Source of the DNA: JBIOJM01 sp044450785
Lineage (GTDB): Bacteria; Planctomycetota; Planctomycetia; Isosphaerales; Isosphaeraceae
Direction: 5' to 3'
DNA length: 39,614 bases
Assembly (NCBI GenBank): GCA_044450785.1
Contig: JBIOJM010000053.1
Coordinates: 1 to 39,614, forward strand
In this document: piece by piece, positions 1 through 7,407 of the stretch
How the letters are laid out: every line of letters begins with the position of its first letter
Numbering within the stretch: position 1 is the stretch's first letter
The notes under the pieces: model-generated
The model's input: the letters and a program-made list of their open reading frames with translations, nothing else
Told to the model about the DNA's origin: nothing
The model's database searches: none
Position numbers and translations under genes: made by a program

Positions 1-393
1 CCGTCCGGCGGCCCCATCGGCATCCAGCCAACTTTTCAACTCCGCCTCGGCGGTTTGCCCATCGCTTTGGCGCCTCCACTTTCCGTGATCTTCCTTTTCG
101 AGCAGGAGGGCGGGTTGATCGAGAAACCTTTTGACCACCCTCCAAACATTGTCGCCACGGACGATCTCCAGCGTTGCTGTGGGACCCAAGGTGCTCGCGT
201 GCCAGGGCTTCAGGTCTTGCAGCGCTTTGCTTGTGGAATTATGTTTCTGCGTCAATGCGGTGACGATTGCCTGATAAAGCATCGTCTTGCCCGAGGCGTT
301 CATCCCTACGCAGACATTCAGGCCCGGCGCCAGCGGAACATCGATCTCGTCATGGCAACACCAGGACCGCAAACGGACAAGCCTTAGGTACAT
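1..393 (-). CDS. SbcC/RecF-like AAA ATPase, N-terminal part (runs off the left edge)
   Basis: Only the first 131 codons are present; the rest lies left of the window. The translation starts MYLRLVRLRSWC and reaches a clear Walker A motif, GMNASGKT, at about residues 29-36, preceded by a short beta-rich stretch, as in SbcC, RecF and related SMC-like ATPases. The start is well supported: AAGGAGG lies five bases before the ATG. It follows the SbcD-like phosphoesterase gene with a gap of only 22 bases, so the two are probably co-transcribed. In the SbcCD/Mre11-Rad50 family the ATPase and nuclease form a complex that trims DNA ends and hairpins. The Walker A motif and linkage are seen; the complex is inferred. 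The coiled coil and Walker B cannot be checked here, so it could instead be a RecF- or OLD-like ATPase. Confidence 0.75.
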   Translation of the reverse strand, partial: MYLRLVRLRSWCCHDEIDVPLAPGLNVCVGMNASGKTMLYQAIVTALTQKHNSTSKALQDLKPWHASTLGPTATLEIVRGDNVWRVVKRFLDQPALLLEKEDHGKWRRQSDGQTAEAELKSWLDADGAAGR

Positions 394-415
394 GAGAACC
401 TCCTTCCTTGAGCTA

Positions 416-1570
416 TCAAGGGAGATAGCTAAGGAAACGGCCCAGGGCTCGACGAGCTATCTCCGCATCAATGGGGCAAAGGTCTCGGGGGATTTTCTTC
501 GGAAGACCGTCGTTCTGGTCCTCCGTCAGCTTTAGCAACCGACGGTGGACCTCCCGAAGCCAAGGGTCTTGAGGCACATGATCGTCGGTCTCAAGATTCG
601 TTCGGATGTCGTCGCTTCGTACACTCAATTGGGCGAACAGCCTGGCCACCGATGAGGCAAGTTGCTCCAGCTGGAGCTGATCACTCGGGGAGAGGATTCC
701 CCGGGCGAGAACGCGGAGTAACCGTGTCGGCGAGGCCAACGCTGTAAGTCGATTCTGCAGTTTGTGCAAGTCGTCGGCTGTGTAGAGCTCAACGGAGAGC
801 TCCGACCACTCGAACCGTCCGACGCGATGTGCCGTCGCACACGATCCAGTTTTAGAGTCGAGGACCACTTCCAGCGCGTAACCCCCTCTCATCTCGTCCC
901 ACCCGCCAATCTCAGGGGAACCAGCGTAATACATCCGCTCATGAGGTCGCTCTGAGGGGTCGGGAGTGGGCGAATGCCAGTCGCCGAGAGCCACATAGTC
1001 TAGATCGAATCGGCTGGGCGCGTCGTCCGCGATCGGGAAATTGCGGTGCCCGGGGTCCGCGCACCACGGGAGCGAGCCGTGCGCTAGCCCGATTCGCCAG
1101 CCGTCGTCCGCACGACGGGCGGGGATCCAGTCCATCGGGTCCCTGTCTCCGAACCTGCAGACGCAAGGGCAGGGGAAGAGTGTCGCCCCGTGGCCGGGCA
1201 GGGAAATCGGCTCGTACTTACGATGAAGGTGGAGGTTCGGCGGTTTCTCCCGCGCAAAGTACTGGCAGTCGTAGACAGAGCCCGGCTCGCAAGGGTCGTG
1301 GTTGCCCGGGATCATATGAACCGAGACGTCGGAGTGAGCGGCTACTTGCTGGAGCATCGCGTCAACCAAGCAACGCTCGGGCATTGAGCCGTCAAACTGG
1401 TCACCAGCGACCAACACTAAATCGGCGCTCGTTCGCTCAGCCGTTTGCAATACTTGCTCTACGGCATCCGCTCTCGCCTGGCGAAGCCGACTGGCTAAGC
1501 TGGGCTCAACGGTGCCGAATTGTTGTCCGAAGTGCCAATCGCTCGTCTGGATCAGTCGCAGGCTGGCCAT
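416..1570 (-). CDS. SbcD/Mre11-like metallophosphoesterase (DNA repair exonuclease family)
   Basis: A 384-residue calcineurin-type phosphoesterase. The ordered metal-binding motifs are visible: TSDWHFGQ near the start (D11, H13), VAGDQFD, IPGNHDPCEP, an AHGSLP segment and ALGDWHS. This order and the SDWHFG beginning are typical of COG0420 nucleases such as SbcD. I chose the ATG at 1570 because the motif begins ten residues later; the reading frame is open back to 1693, but that extension is unlike the family. The partner ATPase starts 22 bases downstream, which supports an SbcCD-like pair acting on double-strand breaks or hairpins in the cytoplasm. The protein is shorter than many SbcD proteins that carry a C-terminal capping domain, and the C-terminal third is not recognisable beyond being charged. 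Confidence 0.82.
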   Translation of the reverse strand: MASLRLIQTSDWHFGQQFGTVEPSLASRLRQARADAVEQVLQTAERTSADLVLVAGDQFDGSMPERCLVDAMLQQVAAHSDVSVHMIPGNHDPCEPGSVYDCQYFAREKPPNLHLHRKYEPISLPGHGATLFPCPCVCRFGDRDPMDWIPARRADDGWRIGLAHGSLPWCADPGHRNFPIADDAPSRFDLDYVALGDWHSPTPDPSERPHERMYYAGSPEIGGWDEMRGGYALEVVLDSKTGSCATAHRVGRFEWSELSVELYTADDLHKLQNRLTALASPTRLLRVLARGILSPSDQLQLEQLASSVARLFAQLSVRSDDIRTNLETDDHVPQDPWLREVHRRLLKLTEDQNDGLPKKIPRDLCPIDAEIARRALGRFLSYLP

Positions 1571-1754
1571 TGTAGTGGAGATCTGGAGAGGCGTGCACGT
1601 TTGTTTCCGGGTGGCAAAGGCATTATTGCCCACTGGAACGCTCACTGTCAAGCAAGCGCGCACCCATAAGCGCTCGCGAAATAACATCACCAATGCAGGG
1701 GGCCGGATCCGGTTTTCGGTTTGCGCAAAGTTCGCGAGGCGTTAGGCTATATGA

Positions 1755-2101
1755 ATGAGCAGGCTGCTGAGAGTCGAGTACCCTGGCGCCATCCATCATG
1801 TCATGTGTAGGGGCAATGCGCGCCAGCGGATCTTCCACGACGACGCCGACCACCAGCGCATTATCGATGGACTGGCTCTGACGGTCAGCCGAATCGGCTG
1901 GGAATTATTCCGCTTCGTGCTGATGCCCAACCACTTCCATCTCTTTCGTGTACGCCGCCTTGGCAGGCAGGTGTGGGCGTCCGCGATCCTGAGACGGCGT
2001 ACCGCCGCTACGTTGAGCGAGGGCTGACAGCTCGACCCGAGAATCCCTTTCGCGACGCCACATCAGCCGAGACGTCGCCGCATGGCTGTCCCGCCAACTG
2101 A
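1755..2101 (+). pseudogene. Decayed REP-associated tyrosine transposase (Y1/RAYT family) with internal deletion
   Basis: The first 65 or so residues match the start of Y1_Tnp/RAYT transposases: MSRLLRVEYPGAIHHV, then MCRGNARQRIF and the HUH-like LMPNHFHLF. After HFHLF the frame is lost. Another forward frame then reads GVRDPETAYRRYVERGL and TARPENPFRD, which resembles the C-terminal region of the same family, ending at a TGA at 2099-2101. Roughly a hundred or more central residues, including the expected catalytic tyrosine region, are missing. The gene is therefore an internally deleted and frameshifted remnant. RAYT proteins are linked in other bacteria to REP palindromes, and several palindromic repeats occur in this window, but none flanks this copy closely. 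The family match is by eye. Confidence 0.7.
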
Positions 2102-2125
2102 CGTCCTGTTCGCGGCCGGGATCCG

Positions 2126-2680
2126 TCACGGAGCACCCGGTTCCGCGGTCTGCGCCACCAGTTGCGTCTGCGCGCGCGCCGGTGCCGGTGTTGGCGATCG
2201 AGGCTTTTTTCGAACCCTCGCCCGCGGCTTCTTACCCGGCCGGTCGCCATGGGAGCTCGCCAGTTGATCCGGGCGGAAGGCGGTCGCGGACTCGAACCTC
2301 AAGTACGGCGCGAGCTGCTCGAGTGTGGCTGGGCCGACGCCGCGCACCCGGCTGCGGATGTCCTCCAGCGAAGTGAACGGACCATCCTGTCGGGCCAGGA
2401 CCAACTGGCGCACCAAGGTCGGACCGACCTGCGGCAGAGTCCCCAAGACCTGGGGCGGCGCGGTGTTCGGGTCAAGCTTCAGCTTCGGCGCCGCCACGAT
2501 CCCGTCGACCGGCGGCGGATCCACTCCTCGGCTTCCGACGGCCAGCCCCAGCGCGGCGGCGATCACCGTTGCCGCCAAAACGACCCGCGGCCCGACCGGC
2601 CAGATCGGTGTCACAGCCTCGCGCCGCGAACCGTCTTCGCTCTCTCGATCGAACGAGCTCAGGCCTGGCGTGCTGAACAT
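2126..2680 (-). CDS. ComEA-like helix-hairpin-helix DNA-binding membrane protein
   Basis: A 184-residue protein. One hydrophobic segment at about residues 31-50 (VVLAATVIAAALGLAVGS) is consistent with a single membrane anchor. It is followed by a ComEA-type double helix-hairpin-helix region at about 66-125, with DPNTAPPQVLGTLPQVGP, then SLEDIRSRVRGVGPATLEQL. The C-terminal tail is Arg/Lys/Pro-rich. ComEA proteins bind DNA at the outer face of the membrane during uptake; the same fold also occurs in proteins of unknown role, and no other competence gene lies nearby. The ATG at 2680 is the natural start. Transformation is therefore only one possible role. Expression would be divergent from the amidohydrolase gene beginning at 2904. 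Confidence 0.75.
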   Translation of the reverse strand: MFSTPGLSSFDRESEDGSRREAVTPIWPVGPRVVLAATVIAAALGLAVGSRGVDPPPVDGIVAAPKLKLDPNTAPPQVLGTLPQVGPTLVRQLVLARQDGPFTSLEDIRSRVRGVGPATLEQLAPYLRFESATAFRPDQLASSHGDRPGKKPRARVRKKPRSPTPAPARAQTQLVAQTAEPGAP

Positions 2681-2903
2681 CCGTTTCGTAAGCCTTGAGG
2701 TCGCTTGCCTTTAAGTCCATCGTGCTCCGACGAAATAGAGTACGTTTCCGCTGTCGAGCGATCAAGCATCTAGTACCTGGCGTATCCTGGACGTTCCTGT
2801 GAAGATTGTGCTGTGCGCTGGGCTTCGTTGTTCGTCTCGCGATGCTCAAGAGATTGGTTTGAAGCATCGGAACGCCGTCCCAACCCCAACCGGAGTGGTA
2901 TCC

Positions 2904-4397
2904 ATGTGGGTTCGTCAATGTGATGTCGATGCCGGCAATGACTTTCTCCCGCCGATCCCTTCGCGGATCGCCTCCAACGAGGAGTTCGTTCCCCCGCCTC
3001 AATCGGCGGAGCAGAAGGAGTACGAGGACCGGGTCGCCGACATCAGCGAGCGCGCCGCCAGGCGGCAGGGCCGGTCCCGCCGCGACTTCCTCCGGAGCGG
3101 CAGCGGCATGGCCGCCGCCCTCATGGCCTTGAACCAAGTCTTTGGCGAGTGCTACCAGGTTGAGGCCGAGGAAGTCGATGACCCCAAGGTATTCGAGGAA
3201 CGGTGGCCCAAGGACCAGTTCATCCTCGACGTCCAGACCCACCACGTCGATGTCAGCAAAAAATGGTACGACGAAACCCCGACCGGCCGCGGCATCAAGT
3301 CGTTCTTCCTGATGCTGCGTCCCGAGGCCAAATCCCTCGCGCAGGCGATTGAGCTCCTGAACCGCGCTCATTACGTCAAAGAGGTTTTTGGTGACAGCGA
3401 CACGGTCATGGCCGTGATCAGCGGCGTCCCGAGCCGCGACTGGGACAAGAACCCACTCCCCCCCGACCAGATGGTCGCCACTCGAAAGTTCGTCAACGAT
3501 CTGGCCGGCTCTCGTCGCGTGCTCTCGCACGGCCTGCTGCGGCCCAACCTGGGCAAACCAGAGCTCGAGGAGATGGAACGCCAAGTCAAGGAATTGAAAA
3601 TCGAGGCATGGAAGATGTACACCGGCGCCGAGATTGGCGAGAAGGCGTGGCGGATGGACGACGAAAAGGTCGCCTATCCGTTCTGGGAGAAGACGAAGGC
3701 CCTGGGAATCAAGAACCTCTGCGTCCACAAGGGACTGCCCCTGGGGGCGTTCAACGAGGAGGCGTGCCGGCCGCTCGACCTCGAGAAAGCTGCCAAGGAC
3801 TGGCCCGACCTCAACTTCATCGTCTACCACTCAGGCTTCCGAGGCTACGGCTGGCTGGCGAACGGGACCGGCATCAAGGTCGTCGATCCCAAGACCACCG
3901 ACCCCCAGGAGATACCCTGGATCAGCGACATCCTCCGCATCCTCAAGCGGAACCCACAGATCAAGAACATCTACTTCGAGCTCGGCAGCACCTTCGGCAT
4001 CCTCTCGGCCGCCGCCCCGCGCCTCTGCATGCACATGCTCGGCCAGATGATCCAGGTCGCCGGGTCCGACCACATCCTCTGGGGAACCGACTCGATCTGG
4101 AACGGCAGCCCGCAGAGCCAGATCGAGCGGCTGCGCAGGCTGAAGATCGCCGACGACCTGATCGAAAAGTTCGGCTATCCCCAACTGTCGGCCGAGATCA
4201 AGAATCAGATCTTCGGTCTGAATGCGGCCAAGGTCCTGGGGGTCGACCATGCCGTCGAGCGGAAGGCGATCAAGGCCGACAAGCTGAGTGCCCTGAAGGG
4301 CGAGCGCCGCTATGATCCCGCGACGCGAAGTAACACGCAGTACGGCTGGCTCTGGGTCGAGGACGGCGGCGATCCGACCACGCCCGTGGGGGCGTGA
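2904..4397 (+). CDS. Amidohydrolase-2 family protein with a Tat-type signal behind an N-terminal extension
   Basis: A 497-residue metal-dependent hydrolase of the amidohydrolase-2 TIM-barrel family; the substrate is unknown. I chose the ATG at 2904, which has a GGAG about ten bases upstream; the frame stays open upstream to 2799 but that part is poorly protein-like. A twin-arginine motif, SRRDFLR, sits at about residues 58-64, followed by a short hydrophobic run (AAALMALN), so export by Tat is possible although the motif is unusually far from the start. Barrel signatures are LDVQTHHVD, CVHKGLPLG, VYHSGFRGYG and LWGTDSIWNG. The first metal motif is D-V-Q-T-H-H rather than the usual HxH arrangement. 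The C-terminus ends RYDPATRSNTQYGW and further. No neighbour suggests a pathway. Confidence 0.8.
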   Translation: MWVRQCDVDAGNDFLPPIPSRIASNEEFVPPPQSAEQKEYEDRVADISERAARRQGRSRRDFLRSGSGMAAALMALNQVFGECYQVEAEEVDDPKVFEERWPKDQFILDVQTHHVDVSKKWYDETPTGRGIKSFFLMLRPEAKSLAQAIELLNRAHYVKEVFGDSDTVMAVISGVPSRDWDKNPLPPDQMVATRKFVNDLAGSRRVLSHGLLRPNLGKPELEEMERQVKELKIEAWKMYTGAEIGEKAWRMDDEKVAYPFWEKTKALGIKNLCVHKGLPLGAFNEEACRPLDLEKAAKDWPDLNFIVYHSGFRGYGWLANGTGIKVVDPKTTDPQEIPWISDILRILKRNPQIKNIYFELGSTFGILSAAAPRLCMHMLGQMIQVAGSDHILWGTDSIWNGSPQSQIERLRRLKIADDLIEKFGYPQLSAEIKNQIFGLNAAKVLGVDHAVERKAIKADKLSALKGERRYDPATRSNTQYGWLWVEDGGDPTTPVGA

Positions 4398-4437
4398 ATC
4401 GGTCGTCTGACCGGCGGCTCATCGAGGGGTGACCGCG

Positions 4438-4460
4438 GCACTCATCAGAGTGCTGCTCTT
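4438..4460 (+). terminator. Weak possible terminator after the amidohydrolase gene
   Basis: GCACTC and GAGTGC form a six-base stem with the loop ATCA, followed by TGCTCTTT. The stem is short and the T-run poor, so this is only a candidate. Confidence 0.25.
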
Positions 4461-4575
4461 TGCGAGGACATGAAGAGACGGGTTCAGATCTTGCAATTTC
4501 TGATCGCGTCGAACTAGATTTGGAATAGCCTGTACTGCACGTCAGAGGACTGTCGCGCTTCCTTTGGAGACGAGC

Positions 4576-4845
4576 ATGAGTCCAGGTGTGCCGGGTGTCC
4601 CAGCGTGGACGTTGGGTAAGAATCATTCGGCACGGCAATGGCACAATCGGATGCAGAAACGCGGTTGGACGCCGGCTCAGATTACGGAGGCGATTCTGGG
4701 CGGGCAGACGTTTCCAGCCCCGAATCATGTCAGCCCGCGTCAGTCAGCGAGCCGTTATGTCCATCCAACGACGGGAAGATCCGTGGTGGTAGACGACGTG
4801 ACGAGAGAGGTGATTCATGTCGGCGGAGATGGCTTCCTCTACTGA
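4576..4845 (+). CDS. Colicin-E5-like ribonuclease domain protein (candidate toxin)
   Basis: An 89-residue protein. The order of motifs resembles the catalytic domain of colicin E5, an anticodon nuclease that cuts tRNAs carrying queuosine: MQKRGWTPAQITEAI (compare the RGWT helix of colicin E5), a short variable stretch, ASRYVHPTTGRSVVVDD and TREVIHVGGDGF. There is no receptor or translocation domain, so this is a free-standing domain rather than a bacteriocin. The ATG at 4576 has GGAG seven bases before it. Its last 29 bases overlap the start of the next gene in another frame, the compact arrangement typical of toxin-antitoxin or toxin-immunity pairs. Family resemblance is seen; toxicity, tRNA cleavage and the antitoxin role of the partner are inferred. 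Confidence 0.65.
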   Translation: MSPGVPGVPAWTLGKNHSARQWHNRMQKRGWTPAQITEAILGGQTFPAPNHVSPRQSASRYVHPTTGRSVVVDDVTREVIHVGGDGFLY

Positions 4846-5071
4846 TGTCCTGACGGTCTACGTCGCCCTTCTCAACGAGGGGACGTCCGTCGTTCGACCG
4901 ACTCAGGCCGTCAAGCTCGGTAAGAACCTGTACAGAGTCCTTCCAACCCAGGATTATGATCCGAACGACGAAGAATGGGAGTTTCCTCCTGGCAGTGTCG
5001 TTGAATGCATTCTTGAGAACCGGAGCGGGCAAGAGATCCTCGTGGCCAGGAGAAGATCGAACACGACGTGA
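4817..5071 (+). CDS. Small protein overlapping the colicin-E5-like gene (candidate antitoxin/immunity protein)
   Basis: An 84-residue protein, MSAEMASSTDVLTVYVALLN onwards. After a short start it reads VYVALLNEGTSVVRPTQAV, KLGKNLYRVL, DDEEWEFPPGSVVECIL-like acidic residues and a basic tail. I recognise this as a common small, probably beta-rich hypothetical family (pattern: LLNEGT..RP, LYRV, EWEFPPGSVV) but know no assigned function. Two ATGs are possible, 4817 and 4829; both lie inside the upstream gene, so translation is probably coupled. The acidic middle would suit neutralising a basic RNase, by analogy with colicin immunity proteins. That role is inference from position only. Confidence 0.6.
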   Translation: MSAEMASSTDVLTVYVALLNEGTSVVRPTQAVKLGKNLYRVLPTQDYDPNDEEWEFPPGSVVECILENRSGQEILVARRRSNTT

Positions 5072-5270
5072 GCGAACGTCGCCGTCGTGGCAAACGACAG
5101 CCGCTTGAAGCCACATCGCCACGAGGTTGGGGTGTTGCTACGTGGTAGGTTGCCTGAAGGTCGGTGCCCATCATGGTCCCGGTCATGGCAATCGGCCGAA
5201 GCTCTTGGCGCGTCACTGCTTTGCGTGGAACCTGAGTGTTGAGATGGAAATCACCATGGGAGGTGAAATC

Positions 5271-5996
5271 ATGCCGCTGCTGGATCACTTTCACGCCCCA
5301 CTGGACGAGCGTTTCCCCTGGGAATCATTTCATTCCGGGTGGGCGACTCGAATCGCGGACCAGTTGAGCGAGCGCGTGCCGGCGGAATTCGTTGTTGCCG
5401 AACATACGCATTCTGGCAACCATCTCGAAATCGACATTGCCACCTTCGAACGCTCCGCCGCGCAGGCGCGGACCGAGCCGGTTGGCCCAGCCCTGGCCCT
5501 GGCCCCGACCTGGGCGCCCCCGGCACCGGCCCATATAGTGCCGGCGACGTTTCCGGACACCTTCGAGGTGCGCCTCTTCTCGACGATGGCTGGACTCACT
5601 CTGGTTGCGGCCATCGAATTGATCGGTCCCGGCAATAAAGATCGGCCCGAAGAGCGCCAGGCCTTCGCGATCAAGTGTGCTTCGTATCTCCACCAGGGAG
5701 TGAGCTTGATCATCATCGACATCGTCACGAGCCGGCGAGCCAACCTGCACAACGAGATCATCCAACTGCTGCCTTCGGCCCGAGGGTCCGAAATGCCCGC
5801 GCAGGCGACCCTCTACGCCGTCGCCTACCGGCCGGTCCTGCGCCGCGAGCACGCCGAGATCGATATCTGGCCCGCGACTTTTGCCGTCGGCGATCCGCTG
5901 CCGGAACTCCCCTTGCGACTGACCGGCGATCTTTTTGTGCCCGTCGATTTTGAAGCGACCTATCAGGAGGCCTGCCGGCGGCGACGGCTGGCATGA
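5271..5996 (+). CDS. DUF4058 family protein
   Basis: A 241-residue protein that resembles the DUF4058 family, frequent in cyanobacteria and planctomycetes, with no known activity. The start MPLLDHFHAPLDERFPWESF is typical (a short acidic/aromatic N-terminus with PWESFH). The middle reads VRLFSTMAGLTLVAAIELIG, GNKDRPEERQAF and LIIIDIVTSRRANLH, an alpha/beta pattern that some authors have compared with restriction-endonuclease-like folds. The ATG at 5271 is fixed by GGGAGGT eight bases upstream. The gene stands alone after the colicin-E5-like pair, with a 200-base gap in which I see nothing definite. Some relatives lie near transposon genes and Uma2 proteins. Confidence 0.75.
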   Translation: MPLLDHFHAPLDERFPWESFHSGWATRIADQLSERVPAEFVVAEHTHSGNHLEIDIATFERSAAQARTEPVGPALALAPTWAPPAPAHIVPATFPDTFEVRLFSTMAGLTLVAAIELIGPGNKDRPEERQAFAIKCASYLHQGVSLIIIDIVTSRRANLHNEIIQLLPSARGSEMPAQATLYAVAYRPVLRREHAEIDIWPATFAVGDPLPELPLRLTGDLFVPVDFEATYQEACRRRRLA

Positions 5997-6070
5997 GCGG
6001 CCCAAGCGATCGATAACAAGCGTCGTCGCCGGCGGCTATACTCGGGTAAGTCGTATCTCATCGGGATTTT

Positions 6071-6146
6071 CTCGTAGGTCAGGCTTCCAGCCTGACGGCC
6101 TGGTCACTTTTTCGCGTCAGTCAGGCTGGAAAGCCTGACCGACGAG
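6071..6146. repeat. REP-like nested palindrome
   Basis: Two arms of about 26 bases, 6071-6096 and 6120-6146, are inverted copies of each other apart from one base change and one insertion. Each arm contains its own palindrome: GTCAGGCTTCCAGCCTGAC on the left and GTCAGGCTGGAAAGCCTGAC on the right. The loop is 23 bases. It lies between a forward gene ending at 5996 and a minus-strand gene ending at 6162, the usual place for REP-type elements, and could also act as a bidirectional transcription stop or an RNA-stabilising hairpin. Confidence 0.8.
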
Positions 6147-6161
6147 AAAGTGCAAGACAGA

Positions 6162-7361
6162 TCACATGTTGAGAAATGGTACCGGTAGCAGGAAAGCGTG
6201 CTGCTCGTACAGGCTGCTCACGCCGGCCCACGACGTGTACTGGGCCAGGAACACGATCAGGACGTACAGGGCCGCGGCCGGCACGATCGCGAGCCGGCCC
6301 AGCACGCGGAAGATCCAGTGGCGCGGGCGCTCGCGTCGGCCCGATCGCGCGTAGGCCCAGCCGGTCAGGAGCCGGGCCGGGGCGAGGAAGATCACGAAGA
6401 CCAGACTGGGCAACCACGCGGCCTCGCGCGGAATCATCTCGATCTTGAGCAGGTACAACGGAATTGCCGCCAGCAGCAGGACCAGCAGCGAAAATGCGAA
6501 GGCCCACGGAGCGCGGCGGAACCGATCGCGGATGGCCCGCGGTGAGAAGAGGGCCGAAACGTGCCCCTCGACCGCGTAGCGGACTTGCAAGAATGGCAGG
6601 AACGGCACGATCACAGCGAGAAGCAATGCCCCGAGCAGCCCCAGAAGCGGAACCTTCCCTGTGGCCGCGATCAGGATCGCGGGCACCGCGAGCCAGGCGA
6701 GTGTACCCAGAAAGCCGACCAGCCCCAGGCGGAAATAATACGGCGCGCGCAGGCGAGCCACAAACTCCCACAGGCCATCGCGGGCCTCGGAGTAGAGCCC
6801 ACCCCGCCGCAGCCGCCGGACGAGCCAGAACGGATGCACGAACGGCGTCAGGAAGTGCCGCAGCCGGCCGCCGCGGGCGCAAGACATGGCGATATGCATC
6901 AGCGAGATGACGGTCACGACCAACAGGCCGATTCGCCATCCGAGCGCGACGCGCCCGCCGGGGTCGATCAACTCCGCCGTTCGAGCGTACGACGCGACCA
7001 GCCAGGCGGGAACGAGAGAGAGCCAGATTCCTGCCGCCACCCCACCGACTCGCGCCGCCCGCCGCACTCCCACGAAGCCGTCGCGCAGCCGGCCCGTCCG
7101 CGCTACCCGCGCCGACGACTCCAGGAAATAACCCAGGCTGACGAACTGGACCAGCGGCAACGCCGCCAGCATCGAGAGCCCCACCAGGAGCGAGACAAGG
7201 CCGAAGAGCCATTCGACCGCGGATGCCACCCCGCGAGCGGCTCGAGAGATCAGGATCCAGGGCCTGAACCGCCCCTTCGCAGACGCGGCAGGTGGCCCCG
7301 CCAAGACTTCGGAGAAGTCGACTCGTTCGTCCACGACCACCGCGTTTCCCATACCGGACAT
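6162..7361 (-). CDS. Polytopic membrane protein of unknown function
   Basis: A 399-residue hydrophobic protein that I cannot place in a named family. After about 45 soluble residues it shows repeated hydrophobic stretches: around residues 48-78, 108-126, 140-160, 213-235, 238-262, 290-310, 320-345 and 360-380, so seven or eight membrane helices are likely. Charged loops between them are Arg-rich, giving a positive-inside pattern. The order and spacing remind me of planctomycete DUF4013-like integral membrane proteins, but I see no diagnostic motif. It is followed, on the same strand upstream, by the GlmU-like gene with a gap of only 46 bases, so the two may be one operon and this protein may serve in envelope biogenesis. 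That link is a guess. Confidence 0.75.
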   Translation of the reverse strand: MSGMGNAVVVDERVDFSEVLAGPPAASAKGRFRPWILISRAARGVASAVEWLFGLVSLLVGLSMLAALPLVQFVSLGYFLESSARVARTGRLRDGFVGVRRAARVGGVAAGIWLSLVPAWLVASYARTAELIDPGGRVALGWRIGLLVVTVISLMHIAMSCARGGRLRHFLTPFVHPFWLVRRLRRGGLYSEARDGLWEFVARLRAPYYFRLGLVGFLGTLAWLAVPAILIAATGKVPLLGLLGALLLAVIVPFLPFLQVRYAVEGHVSALFSPRAIRDRFRRAPWAFAFSLLVLLLAAIPLYLLKIEMIPREAAWLPSLVFVIFLAPARLLTGWAYARSGRRERPRHWIFRVLGRLAIVPAAALYVLIVFLAQYTSWAGVSSLYEQHAFLLPVPFLNM

Positions 7362-7407
7362 TACCCGCGGCGGGCGTCGGCGGTTTCAACTCGCTGAGAC
7401 TGCCGGC

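Noticed and set aside
2472..3830. Long minus-strand open frame (452 codons) opposite the amidohydrolase gene
   Set aside because: It is the shadow of a GC-rich gene with clear family motifs on the plus strand; the product shows no known motif.
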